Shown: one piece after another, positions 9,636 through 19,987 of the stretch | Numbering within the stretch: position 1 is the first letter of the stretch | How the letters are laid out: each line of letters opens with the position of its first letter | DNA from: Frederiksenia canicola | GTDB lineage: Bacteria; Pseudomonadota; Gammaproteobacteria; Enterobacterales; Pasteurellaceae | Assembly: GCF_011455495.1 (NCBI RefSeq) | Contig: NZ_CP015029.1 | Location: 1,116,740 to 1,180,739, forward strand | Length of the DNA stretch: 64,000 nt | Direction: 5' to 3' | Position numbers and translations under genes: made by a program | The notes under the pieces: model-generated | Database searches by the model: none | Told to the model about the DNA's origin: nothing | Seen by the model: the letters and a program-made list of their open reading frames with translations, nothing else

Positions 9636-12600
9636 TCATTTCACTTCCCCAATCACATTTAAAATCCGTTTATCCGAAATCGGGTACTTCGTGCCAAGCT
9701 GTTGAGCAAATAAACTCACCCTTAATTCTTCAATCATATAACGAATTTCTCGTACTTCATCGCTGATCGGTTTGGATTTTGGCAGTTTAGCAAGCAGTTG
9801 TTGATAGGCGTTTTGCACTTGCTCAACCCTTAACATTTTGGCTCGGTCGGCGTTGCTATCGACGACTAATTTGTCTAAACGGCGATCGATAGCAGTGAGA
9901 TAACGATGCAGATCTGCCAAGCGTTTGTAGCCCGTTTGGGTGACGAAATTCGGGTAAATTAAGCCGTTGAGTTGCACTTGAATATCCGACAAGGCAAATG
10001 CCATGGTGAAATCCAGTTTACCTTTTAAGCGTTTGCTAATTTCATAGGCAAGAGTGAGATTTTTCTCTACTTGCTTGGCAATTTCTACTGTTGTCTCGTT
10101 CAAATTAGCTCGCACAAATTCATGGAGCTGGTGGAATTTTTCTTCCGACCACACAAATCCGCCGAAATCATCAATCAACTTATCCACCGCACAGGCAATG
10201 CAGTCGTCAATCAGTTCCATCACTTTCCCAAACGGGGCGAAATATAAGCCGAGTTTGGCTTTGTTCGGCAATTTTTCGTGCAGATATTTGATGGGTGAAG
10301 GCACATTGAGTAACAACAATCGGCGTAAGCCTGCTTGCATTGCTTTAGCTTGCTCAAATTCCGTCTCAAATAATTTAATGCCGACGGACTCTTTTTCATC
10401 GACAATCGCAGGGTAGGCTTTTACCTTGAAGTGCTGTTTTTTCTGTTCATAGAATTGCGGTAAATCAGCAAAATTCCACAAATGCACGCCCGATTGCTCA
10501 ATGCCATCATCGGCAATGTTCGACAGGGTATTTTGCACTTCATCTTTGAGTTTGAATTTCAACTCGTCCAAATTTTCGCTTTCGGCAAGGGTTTTATTTT
10601 TATCATCAACCACACGAAAGCCAATGCGTAAATGAGCGGGAATTTGGCTTAAATCCCACTGTTCTGGCTCAGCATAAACGCCCGTCATTCGGCGAAGTTC
10701 GTAGCTTAAACTTTCTAACAATGGCTTTTTAAATGGCTCGGCACGAGATAAAAACGCTTCGGCATAGTTCGGCGCAGGCACAAAACTACGGCGGATCGAT
10801 TTTGGTAGCGATTTAATCAATGCGACTACAAGTTCATGGCGTAGCCCTGGGATTAACCAATCAAAGCCTTCAGGTTCAACTTGATTGAGCAAGGGTAGCG
10901 GAATATGCACTGTTACCCCATCGGCTTGCGAGCCAATATCAAATTGATAGCTCAATTTCAGCTTGAGTGAACCTTGATGCCAAAAGTTCGGGAAGTCTAA
11001 CTCACTGACTTTGTTGGCGTTATCGTTAATCAGGAATGATTTCTCAAAGTTAAGCAGTTCAGGATCTTTTTGACTGGCTACTTTCCACCAGCTATCAAAA
11101 TGCTTACTGGAAACCACTTCCGTTCCCACTCGTTGATCATAAAATTCAAATAGCACTTGCTCGTCCACCAAAATATCTCGGCGGCGAGATTTATGCTCAA
11201 GGGCTTCCACTTCTTTGATCAAGCGGTTGTTTTCTTTGAAAAATTTGTAATTGGCGTGCCATTCGCCTTCCACCAATGCGGAACGAATAAAGATTTCTCG
11301 GCTCACAAGCGGGTCGATTTTGCCATAATTTTGCAAACGGCTCGCTACAATCGGCACGCCATAGAGCAAGACTTTTTCATACGCCATCACCGCCCCTTTG
11401 GACTTCGACCAGTGCGGTTCACTGTAACTGCTTTTAATGAGATGCTGTGCGAGCGGTTCAACCCATTCAGGCTCAATGCGAGCGACCATTCGGCCCCACA
11501 ATTTTGTGGTTTCAACAAGTTCCGCCGCCATCACCCATTTCGGCTGTTTTTTGAAAAGCACCGAGTTCGGAAAAATGGCAAAGTGGGCATTTCTTGCACC
11601 AAGATAAGACATCTTTTCGTTATCTTTCAAGCCGATATGGGAGAGAAGTCCTGCTAGCAAGGCAGTGTGAATTTGCTGATAATTGGCTTCATCACTGTTA
11701 ATCCGTAGCCCCATTTCACGCACTGCAAGGCGAAGTTGATGATAAATATCCTGCCATTCACGCACTCGTAGGTAGTTGAGATAATCCTTTTGGCATAAAC
11801 GGCGGAATTGATTTTTGCTCAGCTCTTTCTGCTGTGTTTGAATAAAATGCCACAGATTCACAAAGGCAAGGAAGTCGGACTCTTTATCCGCAAAACGACG
11901 ATGTTTATCGTCTGCCGATTGCTGTTTCTCTTGCGGACGTTCTCTCGGATCTTGAATAGAAAGCGCCGAAACAATCATCATCACTTCGTGCAAACTACCA
12001 TTTTCGTGAGCTGCAATGACCATTCGAGCCAAACGAGGATCGACTGGCAGTTGAGCAAGCTGGCGACCGATTGGGGTAAGTTCCCATATTCTGCCCCCGC
12101 TTGCGGGGGAAGTACCCTGCAAAGCAGGGGGTAGGGGGGAATTTGCAAAATTTTGCTTGGAAAAGACCGCTTGTTTGCCCCCTTCGGTTTCGCTACGCTC
12201 AACCACTTCCCCCGCAAGCGGGGGCAGCGTTTTCTGTTTTGAACGTGGACGGATCGCTTGCAACTCTTCCAACAACTTTATCCCATCTTGAATATGCTTA
12301 TGATCTGGCGCATCAACAAAAGGGAAAGCGGAAATATCGCTCAAGCCGAGAGCGGTCATCTGTAAAATTACGGATGCCAAGTTCGTGCGTAAAATTTCAG
12401 GATCGGTAAATTCAGGACGGCTGTTGAAATCGTCTTCAGAATAGAGACGAATACAGATCCCTTCCGAAATACGTCCGCAACGTCCTTTTCGTTGGTTGGC
12501 GGAGGCTTGGGAAATTGGCTCAATCGGCAAACGTTGTACTTTGGTACGGTAGCTATAACGTGAAATACGTGCGGTTCCCGTATCAATCACATATTTGATA

Positions 12601-13694
12601 TTCGGAATCGTGAGCGAGGTTTCCGCCACGTTAGTGGCTAAAATAATGCGATTGAGATTGCTTGGATTGAAAATACGTTGCTGTTCGGCTGCCGATAAGC
12701 GAGCGTAGAGCGGTAAAATTTCCGTATGGCGAAATTCTTGTTTTTGTAAGGCATCGGCAGTGTCTCGAATTTCACGTTCACCGTTCATAAAAATCAGAAT
12801 ATCGCCACGCCCTTCTGCTTGCAGTTCATCAACGGCATTGAGAATCCCTTGAAGTTGGTCTTGATCTTCTTCCTCAATAATCGGGCGATAACGTACTTCC
12901 ACAGGGTAAGTTCGCCCTGAAACTTCAATAATCGGCGCATTATTAAAATGTTTTGAAAAGCGTTCTACATCAATGGTTGCCGACGTAATGATAACCTTTA
13001 AATCAGGGCGTTTCGGTAAAATCTGTTTGAGATAACCGAGAATAAAATCATTGTTAAGACTGCGTTCGTGGGCTTCGTCAATAATCAAAGTGTCGTATTG
13101 ATTGAGATAACGATCGTGCTGAATTTCGGCGAGCAAAATCCCGTCCGTCATCAGTTTGACAAGGCTCTGTTCGCTCACTTGATCATTAAAACGCACCTTA
13201 TAGCCGACCGTTGAACCCAATTCGGATTTGAGTTCTTCGGCAATACGCGTTGCCACCGAGCGAGCGGCGATACGGCGTGGTTGGGTATGCCCAATCAGCC
13301 CTTTCACCCCAAGCCCAAGTTCCAAACACATTTTCGGAAGCTGGGTGGTTTTACCTGATCCTGTTTCCCCCGCAATCACCACCACCTGATTTTCCGCAAT
13401 CAATTTCAGAATTTCTGCACGACGTGCGGAAACGGGTAAATCAGGATATTCAATTTTTAGGGATTGGCTCTGTTGCTGACGAGCAAAAAAACGTGCCTTA
13501 CAAGCGGTCAGATTTTCCTGAATTTCTGCAAATACCGCTTGGCGTGCACCTTCATCTTTAATATTGCCTGCACCACGAATACGACTTGCTAGAAAACGGC
13601 TATCGCTAATCGTGGTTTCCTTTAATTGTGTCATCAACGCTTTTTGATCGGCCGCAAGCGGTCGGTTTTGAGGCTTTTTTTGCAAATGTTTCAT
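9636..13694 (-). CDS. hrpA: ATP-dependent RNA helicase HrpA, with in-frame repeat insertion
   Basis: A 1352-residue DEAH-box helicase. Walker A GETGSGKTTQLPK is near residue 93, followed by DEAHERS (motif II), SATID (III) and the arginine-finger motif QRKGRCGR (VI). Then come the ratchet domain, OB-fold and the long C-terminal domain (DUF3418) seen in HrpA. In E. coli HrpA resolves stalled ribosomes. Oddity: residues about 490-535, between LLEELQAI and ELTPIGRQL, are Pro/Gly/Ser-rich sequence with no counterpart in E. coli HrpA; they are encoded by a palindromic repeat (12091-12227). The frame stays open through it. The hrpA start overlaps the stop of the DUF441 gene (TAATG). Confidence 0.96.
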   Translation of the reverse strand: MKHLQKKPQNRPLAADQKALMTQLKETTISDSRFLASRIRGAGNIKDEGARQAVFAEIQENLTACKARFFARQQQSQSLKIEYPDLPVSARRAEILKLIAENQVVVIAGETGSGKTTQLPKMCLELGLGVKGLIGHTQPRRIAARSVATRIAEELKSELGSTVGYKVRFNDQVSEQSLVKLMTDGILLAEIQHDRYLNQYDTLIIDEAHERSLNNDFILGYLKQILPKRPDLKVIITSATIDVERFSKHFNNAPIIEVSGRTYPVEVRYRPIIEEEDQDQLQGILNAVDELQAEGRGDILIFMNGEREIRDTADALQKQEFRHTEILPLYARLSAAEQQRIFNPSNLNRIILATNVAETSLTIPNIKYVIDTGTARISRYSYRTKVQRLPIEPISQASANQRKGRCGRISEGICIRLYSEDDFNSRPEFTDPEILRTNLASVILQMTALGLSDISAFPFVDAPDHKHIQDGIKLLEELQAIRPRSKQKTLPPLAGEVVERSETEGGKQAVFSKQNFANSPLPPALQGTSPASGGRIWELTPIGRQLAQLPVDPRLARMVIAAHENGSLHEVMMIVSALSIQDPRERPQEKQQSADDKHRRFADKESDFLAFVNLWHFIQTQQKELSKNQFRRLCQKDYLNYLRVREWQDIYHQLRLAVREMGLRINSDEANYQQIHTALLAGLLSHIGLKDNEKMSYLGARNAHFAIFPNSVLFKKQPKWVMAAELVETTKLWGRMVARIEPEWVEPLAQHLIKSSYSEPHWSKSKGAVMAYEKVLLYGVPIVASRLQNYGKIDPLVSREIFIRSALVEGEWHANYKFFKENNRLIKEVEALEHKSRRRDILVDEQVLFEFYDQRVGTEVVSSKHFDSWWKVASQKDPELLNFEKSFLINDNANKVSELDFPNFWHQGSLKLKLSYQFDIGSQADGVTVHIPLPLLNQVEPEGFDWLIPGLRHELVVALIKSLPKSIRRSFVPAPNYAEAFLSRAEPFKKPLLESLSYELRRMTGVYAEPEQWDLSQIPAHLRIGFRVVDDKNKTLAESENLDELKFKLKDEVQNTLSNIADDGIEQSGVHLWNFADLPQFYEQKKQHFKVKAYPAIVDEKESVGIKLFETEFEQAKAMQAGLRRLLLLNVPSPIKYLHEKLPNKAKLGLYFAPFGKVMELIDDCIACAVDKLIDDFGGFVWSEEKFHQLHEFVRANLNETTVEIAKQVEKNLTLAYEISKRLKGKLDFTMAFALSDIQVQLNGLIYPNFVTQTGYKRLADLHRYLTAIDRRLDKLVVDSNADRAKMLRVEQVQNAYQQLLAKLPKSKPISDEVREIRYMIEELRVSLFAQQLGTKYPISDKRILNVIGEVK
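12091..12227. repeat. Palindromic repeat element inserted in frame within hrpA
   Basis: Perfect 23-base terminal inverted repeats lie at 12091-12113 (CTGCCCCCGCTTGCGGGGGA...) and 12205-12227. Each end is itself a hairpin (CCCCCGC TT GCGGGGG). Inside are a third hairpin (CCCTGC AAA GCAGGG, 12116-12130) and a near-complete uptake signal (GACCGCTTGT, 12165-12174). Base composition is far richer in G+C than hrpA around it. In the hrpA frame it encodes LPPLAGEVVERSETEGG and PLPPALQGTSPASGGR. It carries no transposase, so it is a small non-autonomous repeat of the REP/RPE kind, not an insertion sequence. Confidence 0.85.
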
Positions 13695-14146
13695 TAAGTT
13701 CTTCCTACCACTAACGACAAAATCCCCGCCGCAATTAACGGACCAACAGGAACGCCTTTAAAGAAGGCTACGCCAAAAATCGTGCCGATAAGCAAACCAG
13801 TCACTAAAACGGGTTGATTTGACATCAAACTCACCCCTCGCCCGCCGAGCCACGCCACTGCCACACCTGCGATAACTGCAAGCAGCATTTTCCAGTTTAC
13901 AAAGGCTGCTAGGTCGGGCAGGGCAATTCGGCCGGAAACCAACGGGCTAAGTACGCCAATGGTGAGAATGATGATACCGATTTTTAAGCCGTATTTATCG
14001 ACCCAAGGTAGGTATTGGGAAAGTAAGGTCTGTTGCATAATCAGTAAGACTGCGGCAGAAATAGTAACTGCACTATTTTGGCTGAACAGCCCAAGGAGAA
14101 TAAGCACGACTAATAAAAGTGCTACGCTGTTGAATTGTAAGGACAT
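13694..14146 (-). CDS. DUF441 family membrane protein (YeaL-like)
   Basis: 150 residues, very hydrophobic, with about four membrane helices ([66 protein letters not shown]) and a glycine-rich end ([30 protein letters not shown]). This is the DUF441/YeaL family of inner-membrane proteins, function unknown. Its stop codon overlaps the hrpA start, so the two are probably co-transcribed. Confidence 0.88.
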   Translation of the reverse strand: MSLQFNSVALLLVVLILLGLFSQNSAVTISAAVLLIMQQTLLSQYLPWVDKYGLKIGIIILTIGVLSPLVSGRIALPDLAAFVNWKMLLAVIAGVAVAWLGGRGVSLMSNQPVLVTGLLIGTIFGVAFFKGVPVGPLIAAGILSLVVGRT

Positions 14147-14215
14147 TTTGTTGTATCTAAAAAAGCGAAAATCCCTTACTTGTTGGCAAGTAAGGGGGGA
14201 GAGTTATCTATTTGA

Positions 14216-14518
14216 TTAGTTGATAAATTTGATGATGGTCATCAGTAATCCAACACCAGCTAAAATAAAGCCAGCCATCTTATACATTGATGCAGTAAGC
14301 CGAACTTCTAGCTGAGCTAGTTCAGATTTAAACTCATTTTTCAGTTCATTCTTCACTTCATTTAAGTCAGCTTTTGTTGCAAATTGGCTTTGGCTTTGTT
14401 CTAAAGCATCATCTAATGCTTCAGCGAAGGCTTCGGCAATTTCAGGAGGCTGATTGGCTTTCTGAAGTTTTTTGACGAAACGTAATTTATCAAATCGAAT
14501 AGCCATTGAATTTTCCAT
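14216..14518 (-). CDS. Small coiled-coil protein with C-terminal membrane anchor (DUF1640-like)
   Basis: 100 residues. An N-terminal soluble segment (FDKLRFVKKLQKANQPPEIAE) leads into a charged coiled coil (ATKADLNEVKNELKNEFKSEL) and a single C-terminal helix (MAGFILAGVGLLMTIIKFI). That layout fits DUF1640 (CCDC90-like) proteins, which are often linked to mobile or toxin-antitoxin regions but have no assigned role. RBS GGGGGAAG lies 5 bases before the ATG at 14518; a second Met at residue 5 is possible. Neighbours are DUF441 downstream and grpE upstream on the same strand, with gaps of about 70-100 bases. Confidence 0.75.
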   Translation of the reverse strand: MENSMAIRFDKLRFVKKLQKANQPPEIAEAFAEALDDALEQSQSQFATKADLNEVKNELKNEFKSELAQLEVRLTASMYKMAGFILAGVGLLMTIIKFIN

Positions 14519-14615
14519 TTTCTTCCCCCCTGTTTACGAATGTGCAAGGATAAGGTAGCACAATCAAATCAGGGGAGTTACGTTAATTTTGCGATCGCTG
14601 TCGCAAAATTTGTGA

Positions 14616-15209
14616 TTAGCTCGCCACCATCACCATTGCAGGACGAATCACTCTACCATGGAGAGTGTAGCCTTTTTGTAGCACCACGCTAATATGGTTT
14701 GGCTCAATGCCTTCTGCTGCTTGCATTGAAATGGCTTGGTGCAATTCTGGATCGAAGGCTTCGCCGACATTGCCAACGGCTTCAACACCAAAGTTCGCTA
14801 AGGTTGAAACTAGGCCTTTATGCGTCAGTTCAACGCCTTCGGCAAGGACTTTCACACTTTCATCAGCACCTTCCAAGGCTTGTAAACCACGTTCTAAGTT
14901 ATCCACCACGTTTAATAGTTCTTTGGAGAATTTTTCTAAGGCGAATTTATGGGCTTTTTCAATATCTTGTTCGGTACGGCGGCGGATGTTTTCGATTTCC
15001 GCACGGGCACGTAAGGCGATTTCTTGCTCACGTTTGTTGGCTTCTGCGATATATTCTTCTAACTCTTGCACGCGGGCGATAGCTTCTGCAAGCGGGTCGT
15101 TTTCTTCATTTTTTTGCAAATCGGCTTCAGGGGCGGTTTGCTCAACGGTTTCTTGTTCAGTTTCTGAGGTCATTTCTTGTTCTAATTCTTTTTCGGTTGG
15201 GTTGGTCAT
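14616..15209 (-). CDS. grpE: Nucleotide exchange factor GrpE
   Basis: GrpE releases ADP from DnaK in the Hsp70 cycle. 197 residues: an acidic, Glu/Thr-rich leader, a long coiled coil ([47 protein letters not shown] is spread over residues 44-90), and the C-terminal beta-wing ending with the family signature [32 protein letters not shown] lies upstream. DnaK/DnaJ genes are not next to it. Confidence 0.96.
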   Translation of the reverse strand: MTNPTEKELEQEMTSETEQETVEQTAPEADLQKNEENDPLAEAIARVQELEEYIAEANKREQEIALRARAEIENIRRRTEQDIEKAHKFALEKFSKELLNVVDNLERGLQALEGADESVKVLAEGVELTHKGLVSTLANFGVEAVGNVGEAFDPELHQAISMQAAEGIEPNHISVVLQKGYTLHGRVIRPAMVMVAS

Positions 15210-15340
15210 GGTAAATCCTTAAAATTGCAAAATGTTGAGCTAATCTGACCGCTTGTTGCCGTCAGAAATCTTGAATAGGCATTAATATAACGACAAATTA
15301 GGCGATTTCAAGGCATAAATCATTATTTTCAGGTGAAATC

Positions 15341-15369
15341 TGTTTTCTGATTTGAGTTTTCGCTATAAT
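15341..15369 (+). promoter_or_regulatory. Probable sigma-70 promoter of aspS
   Basis: A perfect -10 TATAAT at 15364-15369 lies 45 bases before the aspS start. The best -35 at 17-bp spacing is a weak TGTTTT (15341-15346). The RBS AAGGAT is at 15399-15404. Confidence 0.5.
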
Positions 15370-15410
15370 CGTCGCTAATTTTTTCTCAAGTTTTTAAAAG
15401 GATAATTGAT

Positions 15411-17180
15411 ATGATGCGTTCTCACTATTGCGGGGCTTTAAACCGCACTCACGTTGGTCAGCAAGTGATCTTAAGCGGTTGGATCCACCGTGTGCGTAAC
15501 CTTGGTCGTTTTATTTTCATGCAAATTCGTGATCGTGAAGGGATCGTACAAGTCTTTTTTGATGAGAAAGATGAAAACATTTTCAAGCAAGCCTCTGCGT
15601 TAAGAGCGGAAGCCTGTGTGCAAATCAAAGGTGAGGTGATTGCTCGTGATGAATCGCAAATCAACAAAGAAATGGTGACAGGCGAAATTGAGGTTTTAGT
15701 TAAAGAGTTATTGGTCTATAACAATGCTGAAGTGTTGCCGCTAGACTTCAACCAAAACAATACCGAAGAACAACGTTTAAAATACCGTTATTTGGATTTA
15801 CGCCGTCCTGAAATGGCGGAACGTTTAAAAATGCGTGCCAAAATCACCAGTTTTGTGCGTCGTTATATGGATGACAATGGTTTCCTTGATATTGAAACCC
15901 CGATGCTCACCAAAGCTACCCCTGAAGGTGCCCGTGATTACTTGGTGCCAAGCCGAGTACATAAAGGCAAATTCTATGCGCTTCCGCAATCACCACAGCT
16001 GTTCAAACAGTTGTTGATGATGTCTGGTTTTGATCGTTACTATCAAATCGTAAAATGTTTCCGCGATGAAGATTTACGTGCAGACCGCCAGCCTGAATTT
16101 ACCCAAATCGATGTGGAAACCACCTTTATGACAGCCCCTGAAGTGCGTGCGATGATGGAAAAAATGATTCGTGGCTTGTGGTTAGATCGTCTCAATGTAG
16201 ATTTAGGCGAGTTTCCACAAATGACCTTTGCCGAAGCAATGCGTCGTTTTGGTTCAGACAAGCCAGACTTGCGTAACCCGTTAGAATTGGTTGATGTGGC
16301 AGATATTCTAAAAGATGTCGAATTTAAAGTGTTCAATGAGCCAGCAAACAGTCCTGAAGGGCGTGTAGCAGTGCTTCGTGTACCAAATGGTGCAGAGCTA
16401 ACTCGTAAACAAATTGATGAATATACGCAATTTGTCGGCATTTATGGGGCGAAGGGCTTGGCTTGGGCGAAAGTAAATGATGTTACAGCGGGCTTAGAAG
16501 GCTTGCAAAGCCCAATCGCTAAATTCTTAAATGAAGATGTGGTGAAAGCCTTACTTGAACGTGCGAATGCACAAAATGGCGATATTATCTTCTTCGGTGC
16601 GGATAACGAGAAAATCGTGACCGATGCAATGGGTGCACTTCGCTTAAAAGTAGGTCGTGATTTAGGTTTAACGGATCTGAATGCGTGGAAACCACTTTGG
16701 GTGGTCGATTTCCCAATGTTTGAGAAAGATGATGAAGGAAATTGGTCAGCAATGCACCATCCATTTACGGCACCAAAAGATCTTAGCCCTGAAGAATTAA
16801 AAGCCGATCCAAAAGGTGCGGTAGCAAATGCCTATGATATGGTGATCAACGGTTATGAGGTTGGTGGCGGTTCTGTGCGTATTTTCGATCCGAAAATGCA
16901 ACAAACCGTATTCGGCATTTTAGGCATTAACGAAGAAGAACAAAAAGAGAAATTTGGCTTCTTATTAGATGCGTTAAAATTCGGTACCCCGCCGCACGCA
17001 GGTTTAGCTTTCGGTTTAGACCGCTTGACGATGCTCATTACTGGTACAGAAAACATTCGTGATGTGATTGCCTTCCCGAAAACGACTGCGGCAGCCTGCT
17101 TAATGACGGATGCCCCAAGTTTTGGTAATCCAAAAGCCTTGGCGGAATTAGCGATTCAAGTTGTTAATATGGATAAATAG
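15411..17180 (+). CDS. aspS: Aspartyl-tRNA synthetase
   Basis: Class IIb synthetase charging tRNA-Asp, 589 residues, the bacterial form with the N-terminal anticodon-binding OB-fold ([23 protein letters not shown]), motif 2 [18 protein letters not shown], the GAD insertion domain, and motif 3 GLAFGLDRL. It starts with two Met codons; the second at 15414 fits most homologues (MRSHYCG). Monocistronic by its own promoter and the terminator just after it. Confidence 0.98.
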   Translation: MMRSHYCGALNRTHVGQQVILSGWIHRVRNLGRFIFMQIRDREGIVQVFFDEKDENIFKQASALRAEACVQIKGEVIARDESQINKEMVTGEIEVLVKELLVYNNAEVLPLDFNQNNTEEQRLKYRYLDLRRPEMAERLKMRAKITSFVRRYMDDNGFLDIETPMLTKATPEGARDYLVPSRVHKGKFYALPQSPQLFKQLLMMSGFDRYYQIVKCFRDEDLRADRQPEFTQIDVETTFMTAPEVRAMMEKMIRGLWLDRLNVDLGEFPQMTFAEAMRRFGSDKPDLRNPLELVDVADILKDVEFKVFNEPANSPEGRVAVLRVPNGAELTRKQIDEYTQFVGIYGAKGLAWAKVNDVTAGLEGLQSPIAKFLNEDVVKALLERANAQNGDIIFFGADNEKIVTDAMGALRLKVGRDLGLTDLNAWKPLWVVDFPMFEKDDEGNWSAMHHPFTAPKDLSPEELKADPKGAVANAYDMVINGYEVGGGSVRIFDPKMQQTVFGILGINEEEQKEKFGFLLDALKFGTPPHAGLAFGLDRLTMLITGTENIRDVIAFPKTTAAACLMTDAPSFGNPKALAELAIQVVNMDK

Positions 17181-17195
17181 TAACAATACTTTTGT

Positions 17196-17222
17196 AGGGG
17201 CAGGTAATATCTGCCCCTTTAT
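17196..17222 (+). terminator. Rho-independent terminator after aspS
   Basis: AGGGGCAG (17196-17203) pairs with CTGCCCCT (17211-17218), loop of 7, followed by TTATTG. Confidence 0.75.
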
Positions 17223-17271
17223 TGTATTATGATATTGAATTAAATATTGTTTATTTTCACCTCAAAGCATT

Positions 17272-18228
17272 ATGCGAAAAACGTTATTATTTCTATTTTT
17301 CTCTTGTCTACTATGTTCTAAAACAATTCTTGCTAAGAAAAATATTCCTTTTATAAGTGAAACTAAAAAATTAATTTATCAACAAAAATGTTTGCCTGAT
17401 GAAGTAATTGCTAATTTGGAAAAAAGATGGGACACCCAATATTGTGTAACTATTGATGCAAACATTGTGCAAACTAGTCAGAAATGGATTAACCAACGCT
17501 TATATCAACAGGCATTTAATTTTATTAATCGCTATTTTTTCTCCCCATTAGATGATCTATCAATAGAAGAAAGGGAAAAATATATAAATGAACATAAAGA
17601 TAAGCCACTTAGTATTCGAGATCATAATGCTGAATATAATGCGATTTATAAGAAATTAGAAAATATTTCACAATTAAGTGAGTTGATTCAGCGTTTTTTA
17701 GATGAAGAATATCAAGATAAATTACACCGCATTAAAAATGATATGGGCATTATGGAGTCGAATTATCGATTAGATATTCGTTACTTAGGGCGATTTAATC
17801 AACTAGTGATGTTTGAATTTGAGTCAGAAATTGAGGTTGGTGCATTAGATGGATTTAGCCGCTATTTTGTGTTTGATTTAGAGAAACAACAAGAAGTGAA
17901 ATTAGATGATATTTTATTACCAAATGGCAAACAAAAATTATACCAATTAGCCAATAAGGCTTATGATGAATTTACGATAAAAGGCTTTAAAGAATATTAT
18001 TCACATCCTGAACGTTATACTAATATCACAGAGCCTAAGGCTATTTTAGCGCATCATAAACAAATTTATTCAGCTAATGCAGAAACAGATAATTTTGTTT
18101 TGGTTAAGAAAGGGATTAAATTGGGATATCCTGCCCCACAATTAAGTTCTTTTGTCACAGGAAAGGTTGACATTACGGTTGATGGTGAAGATATTTATGA
18201 AATTCTAAAGCCTGAATATATTTGGTGA
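17272..18228 (+). CDS. Exported protein with a DUF3298-like C-terminal domain
   Basis: 318 residues. An N-terminal signal peptide (KTLLFLFFSCLLCSKTILA|KK) directs export. The last 140 residues (YFVFDLEKQQEVKLDDILLPNGKQKL...LVKKGIKLGYPAPQLSSFVTGKVDITVDGEDI) resemble the DUF3298 domain found in RsiV-type proteins, where it forms a lysozyme-binding fold. The Cys at residue 15 is not in a convincing lipobox. The gene is more AT-rich than its neighbours aspS and yebC, which may point to weak constraint or transfer. Function not known; the domain call is by pattern only. Confidence 0.65.
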   Translation: MRKTLLFLFFSCLLCSKTILAKKNIPFISETKKLIYQQKCLPDEVIANLEKRWDTQYCVTIDANIVQTSQKWINQRLYQQAFNFINRYFFSPLDDLSIEEREKYINEHKDKPLSIRDHNAEYNAIYKKLENISQLSELIQRFLDEEYQDKLHRIKNDMGIMESNYRLDIRYLGRFNQLVMFEFESEIEVGALDGFSRYFVFDLEKQQEVKLDDILLPNGKQKLYQLANKAYDEFTIKGFKEYYSHPERYTNITEPKAILAHHKQIYSANAETDNFVLVKKGIKLGYPAPQLSSFVTGKVDITVDGEDIYEILKPEYIW

Positions 18229-18258
18229 GAATAATATTTGCATGAATGGCATGATAAA

Positions 18259-18720
18259 ATGAACAACATTACAAATTATAAAAATCCTCATTCCGTTCTT
18301 ATTGTAGTTTATGCTAAAGATACGGGTAGAGTGTTAATGCTGCAACGCCAAGATGATCCTGAGTTTTGGCAATCGGTAACGGGCACGATTGAAACAGGCG
18401 AGACACCCTATCAAACAGCCATTAGAGAAGTGGGCGAAGAAATCGGTTTGCAAATTTTGGCGGAAAAGCTACCGCTTGTTGATTGTCAGCACCGCGTAGA
18501 ATTTGAAATTTTCCCGCAATTCCGCTATAAATACGCCCCTGAAATTAGCCATTGCACAGAACATTGGTTCTTATTGGCGTTGGAAAATGAAATCATACCA
18601 CAGCTAACCGAACACTTGGCGTATCAATGGTTAACAGTCGAACAAGCAGTTCGATTAACGAAATCTCCAAACAATGCTCAGGCAATTGGTCGCTATCTTG
18701 GCGATAAGTTGGTTGGGTAA
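18259..18720 (+). CDS. nudB: Dihydroneopterin triphosphate diphosphatase
   Basis: A 153-residue Nudix hydrolase with an intact Nudix box (GTIETGETPYQTAIREVGEE followed by IGL). NudB (NtpA) removes pyrophosphate from dihydroneopterin triphosphate in folate synthesis; the start (NPHSVLIVVYAKDTGRVLMLQRQDDPEFWQSVTG, split over residues 8-42) and the position just before yebC match this assignment. I take the ATG at 18259; an upstream TTG at 18238 has no RBS and adds an unlikely leader. Confidence 0.9.
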   Translation: MNNITNYKNPHSVLIVVYAKDTGRVLMLQRQDDPEFWQSVTGTIETGETPYQTAIREVGEEIGLQILAEKLPLVDCQHRVEFEIFPQFRYKYAPEISHCTEHWFLLALENEIIPQLTEHLAYQWLTVEQAVRLTKSPNNAQAIGRYLGDKLVG

Positions 18721-18754
18721 ATTTTTGAACTTTTATTTGAAATAGGAAACTAAT

Positions 18755-19498
18755 ATGGCAGGTCATAGTAAGTGGGCAAATATTAAACACCGTAAAGCGG
18801 CACAAGATGCACAACGCGGCAAAATTTTTACCAAATTAATTCGTGAATTAGTCACCGCGGCAAAATTAGGTGGCGGAGATGTCAGCTCAAATCCACGTTT
18901 GCGTACTGCTGTGGATAAAGCTTTAGCAAGTAATATGACACGTGATACGATCAATCGTGCAATTGAGCGTGGTGTAGGCGGTGGCGATGACACCAATATG
19001 GAGACCAAAGTCTATGAAGGCTACGGCCCAGGTGGTACAGCGGTGATGGTAGAATGCTTGAGTGACAATGCTAACCGTACCATTTCCCAAGTGCGTCCAA
19101 GCTTCACTAAATGTGGTGGTAACTTAGGTACTGAAGGTTCTGTGGGGTATCTATTCAGCAAAAAAGGCTTAATTTTAATTGCCGCAGGTGCTGATGAGGA
19201 TAGCTTAATGGAAGCCGCAATCGAAGCGGGTGCGGACGATGTTCAGCCACAAGAAGACGGCAGCTTTGAAATTTATACTGCTTGGGAAGATCTCGGCAGT
19301 GTACGTGATGGCATTGAACAAGCTGGATTTAAAATTGAATCAGCAGATGTTTCAATGATTCCATCAACAACGGTTGATTTAGATGCGGAAACCGCACCTA
19401 AATTATTAAAACTGATCGATATGCTAGAAGATTGTGATGATGTTCAAAATGTTTATCACAATGGTGAGATCAGTGATGAAGTTGCAGCCTTACTTTAA
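18755..19498 (+). CDS. yebC: YebC/PmpR family protein
   Basis: 247 residues, full length, starting with the diagnostic [18 protein letters not shown] and keeping the three-domain fold, including [21 protein letters not shown]. Family members have been described as DNA-binding regulators and, more recently, as ribosome-associated factors easing translation of proline runs; the sequence does not decide between them. It lies upstream of ruvC, a common arrangement, here with a lipoprotein gene in between. RBS AGGAAA at 18745-18750. Confidence 0.95.
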   Translation: MAGHSKWANIKHRKAAQDAQRGKIFTKLIRELVTAAKLGGGDVSSNPRLRTAVDKALASNMTRDTINRAIERGVGGGDDTNMETKVYEGYGPGGTAVMVECLSDNANRTISQVRPSFTKCGGNLGTEGSVGYLFSKKGLILIAAGADEDSLMEAAIEAGADDVQPQEDGSFEIYTAWEDLGSVRDGIEQAGFKIESADVSMIPSTTVDLDAETAPKLLKLIDMLEDCDDVQNVYHNGEISDEVAALL

Positions 19499-19532
19499 GG
19501 CTGGTTTTGATTATTTAATACGAGGAAAACTT

Positions 19533-19970
19533 ATGAATTTGGTGAAATTCCTTCCTACAATGGCAGCAGCTCTAGTTCTTGTCGCTTGTTCAACAGAAAA
19601 TAGCATGTCTTCAACTAAACAAGAAGCCCCAATGAAAGATACTTCAACAATGATGAAGTCGGCACAACCAACATTTGAAACAGCGGCTTATTTCTGTGAT
19701 GTGAAAGGCAAAAGAAACAAAGTGGTTTCTGCTACTTATGCTTTTGTTAATGGGAAAATCGATACTGCGACTGTTACTGTAGATGGGGTCGTTGTCGGGC
19801 ACGAAATGAAATTAGATCCGTCTTATCAAGACGGAACTCAGTTTGTTGAAGGCAAAAAAGTATGGTCATTAGAAAGCGGCTTTACACAAGCAACCGCATC
19901 AAAAACAGTACCAATCATGTTTACGAGCAATAATCGTATCCTAGCTAAGAACTGTGAAGTAGCGAAGTAG
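19533..19970 (+). CDS. Small lipoprotein of unknown function
   Basis: 145 residues from the ATG at 19533 (RBS GAGGAAA at 19522-19528). Signal peptide with lipobox LVAC (VLVACSTENS); Ser at +2 predicts sorting to the outer membrane. After a Thr/Met/Lys-rich linker comes a compact domain with two cysteines (YFCDVKGKRNKV and LAKNCEVAK) that could form one disulfide. I do not recognise the domain; it could be related to lysozyme-inhibitor-like (MliC-type) small lipoproteins, but no signature is firm. Set between yebC and ruvC, followed by its own terminator. Confidence 0.75.
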   Translation: MNLVKFLPTMAAALVLVACSTENSMSSTKQEAPMKDTSTMMKSAQPTFETAAYFCDVKGKRNKVVSATYAFVNGKIDTATVTVDGVVVGHEMKLDPSYQDGTQFVEGKKVWSLESGFTQATASKTVPIMFTSNNRILAKNCEVAK

Positions 19971-19987
19971 TTCTTTAATGAATAGAA

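Noticed and set aside
12091-12227. Insertion sequence in hrpA
   Set aside because: Only 137 bases, no transposase; a small palindromic repeat fits better.
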